Below are positions 25,175 through 35,244 of a DNA stretch of 64,000 nt, in pieces. Position 1 is the first letter of the stretch; every line of letters begins with the position of its first letter. Under the pieces are notes generated by a model. That model searched no databases and was not told where the DNA came from. It worked only from the letters and a program-made list of their open reading frames with translations. Location: positions 707,538-771,537 of the forward strand of contig BCHH01000013.1 in NCBI GenBank assembly GCA_001599595.1, written 5' to 3'. The position numbers and the translations under genes were made by a program. The stretch comes from Beverwykella pulmonaria. Lineage: Eukaryota; Ascomycota; Dothideomycetes; Pleosporales; Melanommataceae.

Positions 25175-25735
25175 CACTTATCTGAGCTCATGACTACCCC
25201 ACTGTCGGGCTTGGAGCCGAAGAAGTACATTACTTTTTGGATATCGTAGCCCATAGCAAGCTGAGCAAGAGAGAGATACCCGGCCGACTGTAGTGGGAAA
25301 TATATTGTTCACTTGTTGTACTGCATATGGAATGGAGATTCCTTGACTATGACCTCGATCGACTCCTACTATGTATGGATATCCAGCCGCATTTCCCTGG
25401 CGTTTGGTGCCATAGATTCTAGAATTCGCATGAGCAAGGCCAGGTGAATCTCTGCTAAGGGCCGGTGGTACTCCACAATGAGTGTGATATCCCATACACG
25501 AGTAAAGAGAAGCTGAACCCAGGCGTGCTTTAGAAAACTTGACCTGAGTAGTCGTTGCACGTCATAGATATGTCAACTGTAATTGGCACGCGCTTGAAGC
25601 AATCACCCTCGAGACACTCGGCGCGTATGCGTGGGCGAATTAAAAGGGCGCTAAATAAGGGCGCGTTGTCGATTTGCGCATGGACTACCGCAGGTCGTGA
25701 ACCCAATCGAACTCTATCGTGTTAAATTGTTTACT
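25175..25735 (-). pseudogene. Decayed gene with in-frame stops, unknown family
   Basis: Read on the minus strand, a protein-like frame runs from about 25735 (VRLGSRPAVVHAQIDNAPLF) to VPITVDISMTCNDYSGQVF near 25530, where it shifts to a second frame. That frame continues with LKHAWVQLLFTRVWDITLIV and LALLMRILESMAPNAREMRL. It then meets two consecutive TAG codons, carries on protein-like (ESIEVIVKESPFHMQYNK), meets a TGA, and ends with LAQLAMGYDIQKVMYFFGSK before a final stop near 25175. The continuity of sensible sequence across three stops in one frame argues for a degraded gene rather than chance. I do not recognise the family. Confidence 0.45.
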
Positions 25736-26196
25736 TCTACTTAAAGTTGATAGACTGAAAGAGATGGGAGTAGATGTTATTCGGTAGCTCGTGTGGGATG
25801 ATTAAGAGGGTGTGGGGTTGGAGGTGACCATGATGAGTCCTATCTCATCGCTTGAATTGTTGTGGATCTGGGGAGAGAGTGGAGAGACGCGGGTCCGCTA
25901 TAGATGCAGTGGCCTTTCAGTATACCGAATATTGAAGTTGTCGGTGGGTGCAGTGCCGGCAAAGACAATTGCAGTTGCCGGGTCGTATGTGGGTTATCTA
26001 CGGCTGCGGACAAGAATGTTATTCACTCATTTCGCACGCTAATATCCTTAGCCATGAACTTCTTCGTCTTCCCTCAAACGTCAGCACTGCCTTCACGCTC
26101 AGCCTGGTGCGCCAAGTAAGAAAACATGTCGCACAATAAGTTGTACTCATCGATTAATTCTCTTCCCTTGCCCCCACATACACCCTTCTTGTAGAC

Positions 26197-26930
26197 CTAA
26201 TTTTCTGTCCTTCCTTCTCCGTAGACACCAACGTACTGCTTCATCAACGGACAAGTCTCATCAGTTTTTGCGAGCGTGTATTCCTTGCCCATTGCAACCC
26301 TCCTTAATCAACTCCGCCATCCTAGCAAGTACCTTCTCGAATGTCGATTTGTTCGTGATGTTGTTCTTGTAAAACTTTGAGGTCTCACGTTTTCGAAGGA
26401 GCCTGCCCCTCCCCCCAATACTTCACTACCTTCTTCTACAGCCGTCTCTGGAAGCAGAAGAAATAATAGCACAGTAAAATTACGTTTTCTAAGTCGAATG
26501 GTCGATCTTGAATCCAAGAGCATGCAATAAATCCGTTGTCTTCAAGTATCTTGATGCTCTTCCGAGGCTTGATATCTGGCTTCCAGAATCGGTAGATTCG
26601 AAAGATGTGGCGTTGAATGTTTCGATAGTGTTTGCGTGACAGCATGATGGAGTCGTCTTGTTTGGCCTGGACTGGAGGGTTCCCAACATTTTCGGACTGG
26701 TCCCTAAAATGTGCTGATTTGTCGATGTTTCAGCCTTGACCTTGAGAAGGAGGATGTGGAGAAAAAATCCCGTGGCAGGCCATTGTCGAGGATCTATATA
26801 ATAAGAACGTCAAACTCCAGGTTTGGGTGTTGGAAAGAGGGCAGAGCGCGAAGATGTCGGGTACGAAGCAGCATTCATTCTCTTGAGGCATAGCTTCGAG
26901 CCCTGTTTTCAAACATCGAAACCCCACTGT
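26197..26930 (-). pseudogene. Possible degraded multi-exon gene, unknown family
   Basis: On the minus strand, protein-like segments occur in order but in changing frames: MPQENECCFVPDIFALCPLS; then MLSRKHYRNIQRHIFRIYRF leading to WIQDRPFDLEN near 26490. A canonical-looking intron (GTAATTTT...CTTCCAG, about 26450-26486) follows. After it come KFYKNNITNKSTFEKVLARM with AELIKEG, and after an apparent frame change MGKEYTLAKTDETCPLMKQY with VGVYGEGRTEN, ending at a TAG at 26197-26199. At least one frame change is not explained by an intron I can see. It may be a decayed gene or a short-exon gene that I have not resolved. Confidence 0.35.
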
Positions 26931-27503
26931 TAACTACGACAGTGGTGGTGAATTGAGTTGTGGTTCTCCTATTTTCCTTCTTTTTTGATTTGTATAGATC
27001 ATGGTGTTTGTCTTGCTTATTTTAAGTTTGGCCGCCATCGCCTGCTATTAGTTCACCAATTTCCCCAGCGATTATTGTGAACTGCGTTCATTGCAAGCGA
27101 ACAAAGGATGACGACGACAAGAAGAGGAAGCTTCCAAGAGCACACTTGTCCTCAAGTTTATGATGCCAGCAGTTATTGCATACAGCAACCTGAGTCTCTG
27201 GATTCAACGCAACTCTTCGCTCGATTACTCGTACATTGTAACCTTATAAATATCGTACTAGAAATTTGCAAATTGGTATGTTGCAGTGAGTATACCTTCT
27301 AGATGTTGCACAAAAAGGCAATCTAACATGGTGAAATAGGAAGAACGGCGATGAAAGCAGTAGGTTAAAGGGTAATCTAGTACTACTCAGATATCCTAGC
27401 AAGAGTTTTTCTAGAAGACTACGTTTTGCGACGCCCCAGTCAATTTGGTCGTCGCTTCCATTCGTATGTACACAATCGTTCGGAATACTTTAGTTTAATC
27501 CAG
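26931..27503. other. Gene-free spacer
   Basis: AT-rich sequence with only short frames and no recognisable motif. Confidence 0.4.
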
Positions 27504-28340
27504 CTAGAGGCCAGGAAGGGTCGTCCCATTCCCCAACCCACAGCCTGGATGCCCCTCACAAGTCGAAAGCGTATGAATATACCTCAGTTTCCCCTTCTCA
27601 ACCCTAAACAAATGTGAATCAGGTGTCGGATCCGGACTCGCTCTATCCAGGCCCGGAAACCCAACATAGATATCTACCGTACCCATTTCCTCATCAATCA
27701 CATATCGTCTTCCAATGACTTTGATCGTACTGGGCAAGCCCAAGTTGCACGTATTGGCCGAAAGATTACCCCTTCCAGTGTACGCACCGCCTTCGAGCCG
27801 GGCACAAGGTGTTCCCCATGGAACGGATTCGTTCGCATTTCCGAACCTGTTGAAGTAGGCATCACCAGCGGCTTTGATAACTTCGCGGGTATCGCGTTCG
27901 GCTTCAGGAATCGGATCCCATTTCTCCAATGAATTGTAATAGGCGTACCCCGTTGCATTGAACGCCCAGTCTCCCTCATCTGTGACTAGCGACTCGATCT
28001 TATTGATATTCTTGCCATCGGCCTCCATGCGAGTGCCGATCACATACGGGTGCTTCGGGTCAGTGACAATGATTTCGGTGAAGGTGGCGCAAGCGATGGG
28101 ATCATGGAAACTGCGATTATGGTGGATTTTGAGGGCTTTCGAAAGGATGCCGACGCGGATATCGACGGTGGTGAATTGCTCGGTGTAGTTCACGTTGTTC
28201 GACAGGTTGATGAGGCCCGAGGGCGTACCTTTAGACTGAGCATCGACGTAGGATGCCGTTATGTTCTTAAGAAAGCTGCGACTGCATTCTGCGGAAACGG
28301 TGGCTGCTAGGGCGCTGGAGAGAAGGAGTGAAGACAACAT
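27504..28340 (-). CDS. Secreted DUF8021-type protein
   Basis: A single exon of 278 aa. It begins with a clear signal peptide (MLSSLLLSSALAATVSAE, cleavage after about residue 17-18), so the product is secreted or cell-wall-associated. Two cysteine pairs are suggested by CARLEGG/NTCNLG and STCEGHPGCG near the C-terminus. The central block EKWDPIPEAERDTREVIKAA followed by GDAYFNRFGN and VPWGTPCARLEGGAYTG matches what I recall of a fungal secreted family labelled DUF8021, which has a SnoaL/NTF2-like cone fold. Enzymatic activity is not established. It is divergent from the MFS transporter that starts at 29473, so a shared promoter is possible. Confidence 0.82.
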   Translation of the reverse strand: MLSSLLLSSALAATVSAECSRSFLKNITASYVDAQSKGTPSGLINLSNNVNYTEQFTTVDIRVGILSKALKIHHNRSFHDPIACATFTEIIVTDPKHPYVIGTRMEADGKNINKIESLVTDEGDWAFNATGYAYYNSLEKWDPIPEAERDTREVIKAAGDAYFNRFGNANESVPWGTPCARLEGGAYTGRGNLSANTCNLGLPSTIKVIGRRYVIDEEMGTVDIYVGFPGLDRASPDPTPDSHLFRVEKGKLRYIHTLSTCEGHPGCGLGNGTTLPGL

Positions 28341-29472
28341 TGCGTGACTTCTTGCAGTGGTGATTGAGATTATGGTGAGCGGTGATTTCTTTTTCTCTAC
28401 TCATAGCTATGCTGATTCCTTGTTTTTTATTATGTTTATTGCTCTTAAAGATTTTGATATGCCGTTCACATTCATATATTATCCCAATTGCTATCGAGGG
28501 GTTCCAACCAATAGTGCTCATCCGCAATGTTGTTGGCATCCTGCCTGTCCTACTTCATACGCCGGTTTGATCAATTGAATACAACAAACCCATAGTGTTG
28601 GATCGGGGCTATGGCACTGTTTACTCTTGATCTATCTATATGGAGGGGGTGGGGCAGTATCGCCATGATCTCAATATACCCCACATCATTTACAGTGATT
28701 CTCGAAGGTTTTTACCCGGCACTCCCTGCACGACAATGTCTTGTACATGTATGTCTCCCTTACTCGATAAAATATATTATGACGGCGTCTTCATATGAAT
28801 GTTGAGCAAGCCGATTGCAAGGATGCACCAGAAACATTACGAAGTAGCTAGCTCCAGATTGAAAGTAGTGAATGCGGAGATCACGTGGAGCTACGGGCAC
28901 AGAGGGAATTCAATTGTTTCTCTCCACGGCTCTAAAAGAGATGCCAACCACTTGATTGATTTCTCTCCAAAATACCTCCAATTTGCTGATATCTGGCAGG
29001 CCATCGGCATTCTCACCGACCCTGGTTGTTAGCGTTCAACCTAATGCTTAAATCCGCTAGACCGCCCTTTCCTTCCCGGAAATCTTCAACGCCCACGGAT
29101 AACAGATTCTGATGCGCGTTGCGCGCTTGAAAACCAAGTAAGATGGAGGAAAAGATGGCGACATACTCCTACATTTGCCTTCAGAAGTATAAATGCGACA
29201 ATGTAGTGACAATTGGGCTTATGATTTTATAATGCGTTGAATAGACGTGGATACCCGCGGCCGTCCTTGAGAAGGTAAGGAGACTTACTACTTCTATAAC
29301 TAGCCCCAGTATCTGTGGAGAAGCCCCCGCTTAACTTTTCATTTCCGTTAACATTCCCGGTCATTTTCGGTCTTGTCCCCGCTTGCTGCCCCATATATCA
29401 ACCTCAAATCAGTGAAATCACGGTTTACGGGCGCTTTCTATGTTCTCTAACAAAGAAGTCGTGTAATTCATA
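28341..29472. other. Divergent promoter region between DUF8021 and MFS genes
   Basis: 1.1 kb of AT-rich sequence with no supported gene. It separates two genes transcribed away from each other. Confidence 0.4.
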
Positions 29473-30918
29473 ATGTCTGTTTCTATTCCTGAGTACCCAA
29501 CTAAAGATGCCGAGAAAGGACCCGAAGACCTGGAAGAGACAGAATCCTTTGTCAACCATGATGACATTAGTGGCAGCAAGATTAACTCAACGCATTCTTC
29601 AATCCAACCCGAGATCACCAGAAATCCAAGTCAAACACAGGCTCCCAAGAAGTCCATAGGCAGCGCCCTAACCAAAGTCCTTACCACTCGTTCCAATGCC
29701 TCAATACGGGACCCTGGACCTCCACCCGATTCAGGTCTCAACGCATGGACGCAAGCCTTCATGGGGCATTTCGTCGTGTTCAATACCTGGGGTATGATTT
29801 CTTCCTTCGGCGTATTCCAGACCTACTATACGACTGAACTCGGGCTGGAGCCCTCTGCTGTCTCATGGATAGGATCGATGCAGATGTTCTTTCATTTTAT
29901 GATCGGCGTTTTATCTGGACGAGCTCTCGATGCAGGGCTGTTCCACTGGGTCATTATACCCGGCGTTCTCGTTGCTTCTCTCGGGATTTTCATGACGTCG
30001 TTGTGTACGCAGTACTGGCAGATATTCCTTGCTCAAGGCGTGCTGAATGGCCTTGGGTGTGGGCTACAGTTCTCTCCAGCTATGTCCCTCGTCACTACGT
30101 ATTTCTCTAAGAACCGAAGTCTGGCCGTTGCTATAGTGGCCTCTGGCTCCGCAACTGGTGGCCTCGTCTATCCTACCATCGCCCGTCAACTTCTACCGCA
30201 AATCGGCTTCCCGTGGACAGTCCGAGTCATGGCTTTTGTGATGCTGGCTGTGGGAGCATGCTACTGTTCGTTACTGAAGCCTCGACTCCCGCCACGGAAG
30301 GCTGGCCCTTTGCTCGAACTCTCCGCGCTCAGGGAACTACCATATACATTGTACCTTATCGGTGTCTTCTTCGTCTATGCCGGCCAATATTTCCCCTTCT
30401 ACTACATTGGAGCGTACGCCGTCGAGGTTATCGGAGTACCTTACAGCACGTCCATCAATCTCCTCATGATCATGAACGGCGTCGGACTTGTAGGCCGCCT
30501 CGTCCCATCCTACCTTGCGGACCTTAAATTCGGGCCCCAGAACACGCTCATTCCATTCGCCTTTGCTAGCATCGTGGTCCTATACTTCTGGGCAGAAGTT
30601 AAATCAGAGAAGGGACTCTATGCTTGGGCTATCATCTACGGGATTTCTTCGGCGGGTTTTCAGGGATTGTTTCCATCGGTGCTCAGCTCGCTGACCAAGG
30701 ATATGCAGAAGGTTGGCGTGAGAAACGGGATGGGGTTTAGCATTGTAGGGATTGCAAGTTTGACGGGTCCGCCGATTGCCGGGGCCTTGATCCAGAGGGG
30801 TGAAGGTAACTATTTGTATGCGCAAATGTGGGGCGCGAGTATGGTGTTGGTCGGTGTAGTAGCTTTAGTGCTGGGGAGGCTGAGCATTACGGGGTGGGCG
30901 TTGCGAGTGCGCGTATAA
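29473..30918 (+). CDS. MFS transporter, monocarboxylate-porter (MCT)-like
   Basis: A single exon of 481 aa. The first 85 residues are a hydrophilic cytosolic leader rich in Ser, Glu and Asp. Twelve hydrophobic segments follow, starting at about AFMGHFVVFNTWGMISSFGV. MCT-type hallmarks include the leader-proximal DSGLNAWTQAF, the sequence FGVFQTYYTTELGLEPSAVSWIGS split over TM1-TM2, GLGCGLQFSPAMSLVTTYFS, RSLAVAIVASGSATGGLVYP and LVGRLVPSYLADLKFGPQNT. These place it in the fungal monocarboxylate or riboflavin-transporter-like branch of the major facilitator superfamily. The substrate cannot be read from sequence. The C-terminus is short. Expression with the divergent DUF8021 gene is an inference from layout only. 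Confidence 0.9.
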   Translation: MSVSIPEYPTKDAEKGPEDLEETESFVNHDDISGSKINSTHSSIQPEITRNPSQTQAPKKSIGSALTKVLTTRSNASIRDPGPPPDSGLNAWTQAFMGHFVVFNTWGMISSFGVFQTYYTTELGLEPSAVSWIGSMQMFFHFMIGVLSGRALDAGLFHWVIIPGVLVASLGIFMTSLCTQYWQIFLAQGVLNGLGCGLQFSPAMSLVTTYFSKNRSLAVAIVASGSATGGLVYPTIARQLLPQIGFPWTVRVMAFVMLAVGACYCSLLKPRLPPRKAGPLLELSALRELPYTLYLIGVFFVYAGQYFPFYYIGAYAVEVIGVPYSTSINLLMIMNGVGLVGRLVPSYLADLKFGPQNTLIPFAFASIVVLYFWAEVKSEKGLYAWAIIYGISSAGFQGLFPSVLSSLTKDMQKVGVRNGMGFSIVGIASLTGPPIAGALIQRGEGNYLYAQMWGASMVLVGVVALVLGRLSITGWALRVRV

Positions 30919-31197
30919 TGATACATATGTATCATAAAATGCAGTAAAAGGAATATAGAAGACTTCCCGGATAAACATGCTGGATTTTTTTGGAAACTAC
31001 TCCAGTTTGGACTGGGCCAATCGTGTCCTGTGGCTGGAGTAGCGGTTAGGTACGCCACAACCACGTTTTGGAAACTTGCCCCTCCACCTCCTCACATAAA
31101 CCATTCATACCAACCTCATCAATTCACGGTCCCTCACAAGTAGCATCTCTACTGGGTACCTTTGGGCGCTGTCGAGCCCCCCCAAATAATCGCTGGC

Positions 31198-32968
31198 ATG
31201 GCCGCGACCGACAGCAAGGGCCACTGCCAGTTGCAATCGCGCTTCCTCGAGCTCCCCGCAGAGCTGATCCACGAGATTGTCGCACACCTCTCTGACGACC
31301 GCAACGCCCTCTGCTCTCTTGCACGAACCTGTTTTCAGCTGCAGCCGCTCTGCGAGGATTATATATACACTGTCATCGAACTCTTGTCAACCAAAGACCT
31401 TCAAGCTATCCTTGAAGCCTTCTCCAGCCGATTCGAGCGCATTGCAGCTGTGCACACACTCAAGATTCTCTATAAATTCCATGAGGGGCTAGCGACTACG
31501 GTCAAGGACCGTAGAGCATTTAATGCATGTATTGGAGAGATGAAGAGATTGAAGGAGTGGCATGTGGAGAGCCCGTATGACAACTTCCAATGGGAACGAG
31601 GTGGCGAAGCTTGGGTGGAACAAGATATGGAAGACTTCCGTATAGCGCTAGAGAAAGTCAGCATTAGCAAAGAGAAGCCTCGACAAGCGGACTTGGGGCT
31701 AGCGAAATTGAATAAACGTAGGTTTCCGTGCCGTGGTTTTACGCCACAAGACAATTAAGACGAACTCGCGGAAAAGCTGACCGGCTGTAACAGTGATACT
31801 GCATTCACATGGCACGACTTCAGACTTTTGGGATATTGGCGGGTTCTACTGTCTGTTTCGGCATCCCTCTCTACGATATCTTCATGTATCCTGCATCAAT
31901 CTTCCCTCCGACCTCCCGGAACTGGCACAGTTCACTTCTACTACACCGCTCACAACTCTGATCTTCGACGAATGCGAGATCGAGCCTGGAAGTTTGCGTC
32001 AAATACTGGGCACTCCGAAATCCTTGAAACATCTCACACTCGGCGAGAATGTATTCAACAACAGGGGAGGAGTTACACCCAGACTCACAAGTAGGCCCGA
32101 TGCGTCACTACAAGCACTGCTCCCAGTTGCGCATTCCCTAGAGTCGCTCATACACTACGACCCCATGTTCAGAGCACTTCCGGACCCAGAGAGACCAACA
32201 GCTCTCAGGATGAAAGGCGAGGGCATGCGACACTTCCACTCCTTAACCTTCCTAGAATGCGATCCCTGTTCGTTCATCCACCAAGGCATCCTCCTTGCTC
32301 CTACTCTCATCCCTCCTAATCTGAAAACTCTCCGGATACGACATCCTCGCTATCAAGATGGCAATTTTTTTGACCAGCTGCCTGATTTCACGCCATACAC
32401 CTATCTCAGCTCTCTTAAAGCTTTGGAATTCGTGCAGTCAACTAGCCTGAGATTGCCCACTCAGATCTCGGAGTACGTTTGCGAAACCGAGAGAATGAGA
32501 GAGCGGCATGCTATTGCATACAAGCTACATCAGCATGGCATCAATCTGAAGGTGTTCATGGAGATTCTGAAGTCCCCAAGTCTCATCCCTCCATATCTGC
32601 ACGGCGAGCCGACCCCCATAATGTTGTGTCTGTACGACGCCTCGGAGGTGGGATTCTCGCGGAAAGTTGTCGACGAAACAGCAAGCAAACCCACATGGAA
32701 GAGAGTCAACGGTGATAGCCCAGCTCCAGAAGCTCTCGAACCGTGCGAGCCTTCCCCACCATCTACCCAGGACGACATCGTCAAGGACGGATCCACCGTC
32801 AACGGTCAGACCAAGGAAGACCCTCCGGAGACAGATCAGCTTAGCCTATACGATATCCTGCATATGAAGAACGAAGTCAGGCGCGCCATCCTCCGCGAGA
32901 CGCGGCTGAGTGTTTGGCAGCTATTTCCAGATGACGAGGAAGATGTGGATAGGATTGACGAGAATTGA
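31198..32968 (+). CDS. F-box protein with leucine-rich-like repeats; acidic tail apparently cut by a frameshift
   Basis: Two exons, 31198-31717 and 31794-32968, give 564 aa. An F-box lies at about residues 18-50 (FLELPAELIHEIVAHLSDDR, then ALCSLARTCFQL), the part that binds Skp1 in SCF ubiquitin ligases. The middle has irregular leucine-rich repeats (SLRYLHVSCINLPSDLPELA; LTTLIFDECEIEPGSLRQIL; PKSLKHLTLGENVF), the likely substrate-recognition surface. The C-terminus becomes acidic (DDEEDVDRIDEN) and stops at 32966-32968. Immediately after, another frame continues as a strongly acidic stretch to 33095. A near-perfect 10-nt tandem duplication at 32954-32973 explains the shift. The specific target is unknown. 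Confidence 0.85.
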
Positions 32969-32973
32969 CGAAG
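32954..32973 (+). repeat. 10-bp tandem duplication at the end of the F-box gene
   Basis: ATTGACGAGA at 32954-32963 is followed directly by ATTGACGAAG at 32964-32973 (8 of 10 identical). The extra copy shifts the reading frame by one and brings a TGA into frame. Confidence 0.75.
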
Positions 32974-33494
32974 AGGAAGAGGATGAAAAGAATGACGAGG
33001 ATGTTGATTTGAATGATATGGGTGATGAGAATACCGAGCTTGATGCTGAGTACGAAATATTTTTAGTTGACGATGACATGGATGAGGAAGTTTGACGACG
33101 CTGACTTAGACTGAAATATACTTCGCCATTACGGATTAGATCACGGCGTGCTACAGGCTGATCTTGTATCAAGTCTCTCTCGTTCGTGGCTGGGTTCTTC
33201 TGAAGAATGGCATGTAGCTTTCGATGCTTTATGCTCGCGTCAAGTTGTGAGCAGGACCGTGGCCCTATATCATGCTAAATTTGAACTTTATTGAGCATTC
33301 AATATTCATGTTATTCAAGGATGTGGAAATTGATAATAGCATAGTAGATACTGGAAATCTAGAGAACGCCAAAACGGGGTATATACGGCAGGTACATTTC
33401 AAAGGAAACTCAACTAACATGAGGGACGATTAGTTTTCCATCAATAAGTCGACCAGTATCCGTCGACAAGTCCCTCTTCTTTGTTGCTACCAAT

Positions 33495-34649
33495 TCAAAG
33501 ATTCGGTCTTGTCCCGTCCGCCGGTGTGTGAGCCATCCCAGCACCATGATTCAGCAGCGGTGCAGAATCATTGCTTATTGACGTTCTCTCCATCGACGGT
33601 CCCCTCGCCGCTATATCTAGGCCAAGCATCCCACCCTCGTTGCCTGACCTCGCACCGGTAGAAGTAGGTTCTTGATAAGGGGGTTGATGTTCGATCTTCC
33701 CATCCTGGCTAGAAACGTTTGTGGTACTCTGGTCCGGTGTGAAGAACGACTCCCTCTGTAAATCGTATGGGGCTCTTGCGTTTGTCGTTTCGGCCGGCTT
33801 GTATTCCTTTGGTGCCTTATATTCGTTCCGTTTGCTCATGTAGATTGCGATGGCGATGATTGCTATAACGACGACAGTCACGACGACTATGATGATGATG
33901 GTTGTAGTGCTAAGTTCGCCGCCGCCACCGCCGCCGCCTCCACCGCCGTAACCGCCTCCACTTCCACCTCTCCCTCCTCCTCCACCACCTTTTCGCTTCT
34001 CTAATTGGTGGCGCGGAGTTACTTTCAGGACGCTCTCCCAGCGGTTACCTGTGCGGAGAGTGGGGACGAGGTTTCTCCGGCCTGAGGGAGCGGTGTAAGA
34101 GAAGGTGTGCGTGGAGCGATCATCGCGTTCTCTATTGATAAAAGGGTATGCAACGCTGAGGCTGTAGGTTGGTGTATCCGTGTCGCGAGTAGGTTTCGCA
34201 AAGGTGCAGAGCGCGGCTGAGACGTCTTTGAAGTGTTGGGCGTGGGTGTGGAGTTGCGGGTCGGGGAAACTGGGGGGCAGGGATAAGAAGGTAATGCTGG
34301 AGTTTTTGGTGACTGTTTTCTGATGTTAATGTAACTGCGCTAGAGACCTCGTGGTTTTGGATGTTGGATGCTGGGATTGCCTACAGTTATCGCACGCGTC
34401 CCAGCCAGTAGAGCCGGAGTAGGGCTCCCAGCAACGAAGACAATATGAACCGTAGTGGCTCCCGTCTAGCTCGCCCAGTTCAATAGTATCATTAAGATAG
34501 ACGGGGTTAGAGCCGAAGCCAGTGAGAGGATGGTTTAGGGGGGATGCTTGGAGGTATTCGAATACGGGCGCGATTCTGAAATTGATATTGAGGGAAACTT
34601 CGGTTACGTGGGGGGGAAATATCCAGGCTGGTGAGAGGTTGACTGCCAT
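33495..34649 (-). CDS. Single-pass membrane protein with Cys-rich ectodomain and glycine linker (5' end uncertain)
   Basis: Two minus-strand exons can be defined, 34385-34649 and 33495-34312, giving 360 aa from the ATG at 34649. The same frame is open for about 40 residues further upstream without an ATG, so an upstream exon carrying a signal peptide is likely and the start given is a minimum. In order: an ectodomain with a cysteine cluster (YCLRCWEP, WDACDNC), a Ser/Thr-containing region, a pure glycine-rich hinge with 24 residues mostly Gly at about 33917-33990, a single TM helix (TTTIIIIVVVTVVVIAIIAI), then about 105 cytosolic residues rich in Ser, Pro and Thr. The topology resembles fungal wall-stress or surface sensors, but I cannot assign the family. 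It is divergent from the coiled-coil gene at 35245. Confidence 0.72.
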
Positions 34650-35244
34650 GGCTGGGGTAGTGGTACTGATGTCGTCCAACGATGGTTTTGCTGGTAACTG
34701 TTGTAGCCAAGACACAGGTAGCAAGCAGTAGGTATATCGACCTTCAAATTCTAGGTCAAGGAAAAGCCTTGGTCTTTATCTCCCGCTGCTTCCCTGCATA
34801 TTTCTATCGTATCCCATGAACATGGCTGAGCGATCGTACCCCGCCCTGCGAGGTTGAGTTGAGCCATAGCCACCGTAGTTGCCTGAGGAAGACAACCGGT
34901 TGCATAGAAGTTTTGGTATGGCACAATTTCCTATGATTGGGTCTTCGGGATGGGAATGTGAAGGATTGGGGCTGGTTCGACTTGGCACCTGTGCTTCAGG
35001 ATGTGCATGTTACTTGGCTGCTGACCGTGTAAGAGATCCCAGAGATGCCTGATATTGGGCTTTGCTAGCGGTAAGGCGTAGCGTCGGCGCACGTGCCCCC
35101 GTATTAAGTAGATCTCGCGCGAAAGTTGTTTGGATCTTGGCATCAACAACGACAAACCATCCCACCGCTACGACTCAATTCTTACCCTTATTTCAGCGCG
35201 ATATCTCTACACGCACTCCGCCGTGCACTCTCCGATTATGAACC
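34650..35244. other. Shared upstream region, possibly containing 5' exon(s) of the minus-strand gene
   Basis: The minus-strand frame 34776-34988 (ending NMQGSSGR) is in the same frame as the downstream exon, separated by one TAA. It may be part of a 5' exon or UTR. No unambiguous signal-peptide exon could be identified. The right part is the promoter of the coiled-coil gene. Confidence 0.35.
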
